A DNA stretch of 64,000 nucleotides from positions 267,355 to 331,354 of the forward strand of contig CAVZRQ010000001.1 of the NCBI GenBank assembly GCA_963777735.1, given 5' to 3'. The notes below the pieces were generated by a model. That model was not told where the DNA came from. It ran no database searches and saw only the letters and a list, made by a program, of their open reading frames with translations. Positions within the stretch are counted from its first letter, which is position 1. Each line of letters opens with the position of its first letter. The translations under genes were made by a program, and so were the position numbers. The stretch comes from ZC4RG30 sp963777735 (GTDB lineage Bacteria > Pseudomonadota > Gammaproteobacteria > Steroidobacterales > Steroidobacteraceae). This document shows positions 60,906 to 64,000 of this stretch, in pieces.

Positions 60906-61595
60906 CTAGTCGCGCACCTCCACATCAGCGCCGGACGATTTATCCACCTGCACGACAGGCGGCGCGCCGCTGACTCTCACGTCCGATCCGCTCGACGCCT
61001 TGCCCGTGACGCGCTTGCTCGCAGCGACAGATACATCGCTGCCGCTCGATGCCTGCACTGTAACCGTCTCGCACTTGAGATCCCCGGCATCCAGGTCCGA
61101 CCCACTGGAGGCATCGACCTCGAGCGTCACGCAGCTTCCCGCGATGTCGACGTCACTGCCTGAGGAGGCATGCGCTTTCACATTGCCACCCTTGATCCCG
61201 GATACGTCGACGTCGCTGCCGGATGAAGCGCTGACAGAAAAGTCGCCCACTACGGGGCCCGCGACATCCACGTCGGCGCCCGACGAGGCCGCCAACGAGC
61301 GCAGCGCGGGAGTAACCACATGAACTTTATAATTGGCACGGCCAAAGAAGAACCAGCTGCGGGCCGGGCGGCTGATCTTCAGCACATTGCCTTCCACCGA
61401 GATCCGCAGGTCGTCGAAATCCTGCGCCTTGGTCTCGGCGACCACGCGTCGGGAGGGCCCCATGATGATGTCGACATCGATGCCGGCCGCGACGGATATC
61501 TCTTCGAACGCACTGACTTCATAGGACTTGGTGGCGGCAAGCGCCGCGCCCGGGAGTGCCAGGGTGCAGGCCACGATTCCGAGCAAGTGATTCAT
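60906..61595 (-). CDS. Secreted DUF2807 (GIN-domain) protein with SSGSDV repeats
   Basis: 229 residues. The start at 61595 follows AAGGAACC and gives signal peptide MNHLLGIVACTLALPGAALA. The GIN-like domain (FEEISVAAGIDVDIIMGPS) is a right-handed beta-helix type. About seven copies of an (A/S)SSG(S/A)DV repeat occur every 18-24 residues from 115 to the end, one per predicted coil. The family is found in cell-surface and anti-sigma contexts; the precise role is unknown. Confidence 0.8.
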   Translation of the reverse strand: MNHLLGIVACTLALPGAALAATKSYEVSAFEEISVAAGIDVDIIMGPSRRVVAETKAQDFDDLRISVEGNVLKISRPARSWFFFGRANYKVHVVTPALRSLAASSGADVDVAGPVVGDFSVSASSGSDVDVSGIKGGNVKAHASSGSDVDIAGSCVTLEVDASSGSDLDAGDLKCETVTVQASSGSDVSVAASKRVTGKASSGSDVRVSGAPPVVQVDKSSGADVEVRD

Positions 61596-61646
61596 GGGGG
61601 TTCCTTCATGACGGCTGAGACAACCCGACTGGAGTTTCATTGCTCG

Positions 61647-62702
61647 TCAGCGACGCAAAGTGCCATGGGCGATACGGTCGCCTGAGAATGTTCCCAGCCA
61701 GAACTGTCGCTCCACTGGCAAGACCATCGTTGCGTTGCTGAAAGCCGGAACTGCTGGTGTCTCGACAATGAGTTCGTGCTGGAACGTGCGCGCGTCAATG
61801 GCTGCCGCGATGGTGCCGCGCGGGCAGGTGGAGAGCCTCGACAGGTCATGTCCCGGACGCAGGTGTACCGCCAGCATTCCGGCACGTCGTTGGCCATTCC
61901 GGCAGTAAACAGGCGTCCATCCGGCCCGCGGTGAATATTGTCAGGCGTGAATGGCAATGGTCGCGTGCTGCGCAGCTGACGGGCCGGATTGCTGTGCGAA
62001 AAGGCCACGACCGTCTGCAGTCCGGAAGAAACGACGTAGAACTCGCGTCCGTCCGGGGAAACTTCGATGCCATTATTGCCGGGAAGATCAGTGCCAATCA
62101 CCTGCACGAAACCTTTGCTGCCTGGCGTCCACTCGAAAACCGCTCCAGTCGGGCGCTTTTCAACGGAGTCCGTAAATGACCTGCCAGGCATAAGCAGTAC
62201 GGTAGCGACGATCGAGCCGTCTGCGAATGAGGCCACACTGTTGGCCGCAAGACCATTGGGCATTGGCACGCAGCCCCTCCAGGTGAGCGAGGGACCATCG
62301 GCGCCGGCGGCAACGTCAAATACCTCAATCGCTTCACGTGCACCGTGACCCACGACAAGCAGACGGCTGATGCCACGGCCGATGTCCCGAATGCTTAGAC
62401 CATGACTGTGGAAGTTGGTCACGACGGGCGGGAGGGGCAGTTGGAAAATGCCACGTCCGGCTTCACGGCAAACGTCAGCGGTCGCCAGGCACCCCCGCGC
62501 GAATCGATGAGAAGAAGCTCGCACCATCGGCCAAACCGCTGCTGAGAATCCAGCGCGTGCCCGGCACGAGCACCAGATCTTCCGCATTCTTTGGACCGCA
62601 GACGAACTGCAGCCCACCGGCGGGCTCACATGCCGGCTGGGCAGACGCCGCCTCTGGCAGGCATAGCAATAAAAGGACTGGCAACCATCTGTGTATTTTC
62701 AT
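61647..62702 (-). CDS. Secreted SMP-30/gluconolactonase-like beta-propeller (two apparent frameshifts)
   Basis: ATG 62702 opens a signal peptide (MKIHRWLPVLLLLCLPEAASA). The middle frame has FHSHGLSIRD, VPMPNGLAANSVASFADGS, LPGNNGIEVSPDGREFYVVSS and FTPDNIHRGPDGRLFTAGMAN, typical SMP-30-like blades with conserved Asn/Asp metal residues. The frame shifts in a run of C (about 62491-62495) and again near 61868, where one more base would give CWAVHLRPGHDLSRL and lead to FSNATMVLPVERQFWLGTFSGDRIAHGTL. About 351 residues in all. The substrate is unknown; a lactonase or arylesterase role is possible. Confidence 0.72.
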
Positions 62703-62865
62703 GCCAGGACTTTAGCACGCTGCTTTGGTGCTTTACGCCGCGGCTCCGGGCAACTATTTGGCAGGTCAGAGTAGTGAGCTTGGATCGACATGGTCGGTTG
62801 GACTGCTCCACTATGCCGGCGGCGACGGCAACAGCGGCTTCAGAAACGATAGCGGGTGGCAGGAT

Positions 62866-64000
62866 TCAATCGATCCAGGCCAGCGAGCGTTGCAGCGCTT
62901 TTTTCCAGGAGGCGAACAGACGCGCGCGTTGCGCGCCCTCCATGTCAGGGTGCCAGCGCTGTCCTTCGATGCGGATGATTTCCTGCGGCGTGCGCCAGTA
63001 GCCGGTCGCAAGCCCCGCCGCGCATGCCGCGCCAAATGCAGTGGTCTCGACCGTGTGCGCACTGACCACAGGCCGATCGAGGATGTCCGCCTGAAACTGC
63101 ATCAGCAGCTGGTTGCGGACCATGCCGCCATCGACGCGCAGTTCCGGAATCAGCGTGCCGGAATCCTGTTCCATGGCTTCCAGAACTTCGCGGGTCTGGA
63201 AGGCGCTGGCTTCCAGCGCCGCACGTGCGATGTGCGCGCGCGTGGCATAACGCGTGAGTCCGGCGATCACGCCGCGCGCATTTTCCTGCCAGTGCGGTGC
63301 ATACAGGCCCGAAGAACGCTGGCACGAATACACATCGCCGTTGTCGGGGACTTCTGCCGCGAGCGTTTCGATATCCTCGCTGCGCGCGATGATCTGCAGG
63401 TTGTCGCGCAGCCACTGCACCAGTGAACCGGTGACGGCAATGGAGCCCTCGAAGCGCATAGTTTGCAGGCGCCTGACCGAGCTCAAGGCCACCGTGGTGA
63501 GCAGGCCATGCCGTGAAGCCACCGGCCGTTCGCCAGTATTCATCAGCATGAAGCAGCCGGTGCCATAGGTGTTCTTGGTCTGGCCGGCGCTGAAGCATCC
63601 CTGGCCCAGCAGCGCGGCCTGCTGGTCTCCCACGAGGCCCGCGAGCGGCACGCCGCGCAGCGCGCCGACGGTCACTTCTCCCAGCACCTGGCTGGAAGCG
63701 ACGATGCGCGGCAGCACGCTGGCGGGGAATCCGGAACAGGTCCAGCAGTTCGTCCCACGCCAGCGTGGCGAGGTTCATCAACTGCGTGCGGCTGGCGTTG
63801 GTGACATCCGTGACATGCAGTCCATGATTCACGCCGCCGGTGAGATTCAAGGCCAGCCAGGCATCGACGCCGAGTACAGCGACCGCAGCAGCCGGCAGCC
63901 GCGCGCGCGCCGGGCACGGTATCCAGCAGCCATTGCAGTTTGAGCGCGCTGAAATAGCTGGCCAGTGGCAGGCCGGTCCGCGCGCGCACTGCGTCGACGC
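62866..64000 (-). CDS. glpK: Glycerol kinase, 3' part (two apparent frameshifts; 5' end outside window)
   Basis: Landmarks are TGLPLASYFSALKLQWLLD, DAWLALNLTGG..H.TDVTNASRTQLMNL, LRGVPLAGLVGDQQAALLGQ, KNTYGTGCFMLMNTG and the C-terminal VDGGMVRNQLLMQFQADIL, all typical of GlpK. Extra single bases near 63890 and at ATTCCCCGCC (about 63733, reverse strand) break the frame; removing one gives LFRIPASVLPRIV. It phosphorylates glycerol to glycerol 3-phosphate. The start lies beyond the right edge. Confidence 0.9.

Overview
The window is a G+C-rich gammaproteobacterial chromosome segment. Conserved blocks place it near the Xanthomonadales/Nevskiales/Steroidobacter side of the class: pilRS next to sucCD, then nadE-bamD-rluD-pgeF-clpB, and mutS, pncC-recA-recX-alaS-csrA-tRNA-Ser. 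This placement is inferred from gene order and protein families, not from a tree.

Layout. At 1-5.2 kb are the end of a glycosyltransferase, a membrane sulfatase-family protein and the PilS/PilR two-component pair. At 5.3-16.5 kb is a forward housekeeping run: CoA-transferase, sucC, sucD, nadE, rluD, pgeF, a ZIP metal transporter and clpB, with bamD on the opposite strand. At 16.5-24.2 kb are an FmdB zinc ribbon protein, a DUF502 membrane protein, an aminotransferase/glutamine-synthetase-like/aldehyde dehydrogenase group, aspS and a lipase-like hydrolase. At 24.2-34.9 kb is a reverse-strand series: mutS, a five-gene oligopeptide ABC importer, a BNR-repeat protein overlapping a MoaD/ThiS-like carrier, and dctA. 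At 34.9-43 kb are two MFS-type transporters, pncC, LexA-controlled recA, recX, alaS, csrA and tRNA-Ser(GCU).

From 43.1 to 60.86 kb lies a genomic island in the 3' end of tRNA-Ser. The last 18 bases of the tRNA recur exactly at 60845-60862. Next to the tRNA is an IS6-family element fused in frame to a truncated P4-type integrase, so the island probably cannot excise alone. The cargo looks like nitrosative, metal and oxidative stress defence: a truncated globin with its own ferredoxin-type reductase, divergent from a quinol nitric oxide reductase and SirB2; an HPP-CBS protein; a MacAB-like efflux system with TetR; a short 6-phosphogluconate dehydrogenase; a CBS protein; a DUF6448-like protein and a cupin; ChrB/ChrA; and a Tat-exported superoxide dismutase. 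Both divergent NO promoters carry 23-bp NsrR-like inverted repeats sharing the core GCATGT(G/C)AAATGC. The globin/reductase/NO reductase arrangement under paired operators is the most interesting functional module.

Beyond the island (60.9-64 kb) are a repeat-rich DUF2807 protein, an SMP-30-like protein and glycerol kinase, which runs off the end.

A second conspicuous feature is a series of single-base frameshifts in housekeeping genes: nadE, pgeF, the ZIP gene, clpB, the GS-like gene, aspS, recX, the SOD gene, the SMP-30-like gene and glpK, with three more hidden in the sucD tail. Most look like one extra C or G. They read more like sequence errors than biology, so these genes are annotated as single loci.
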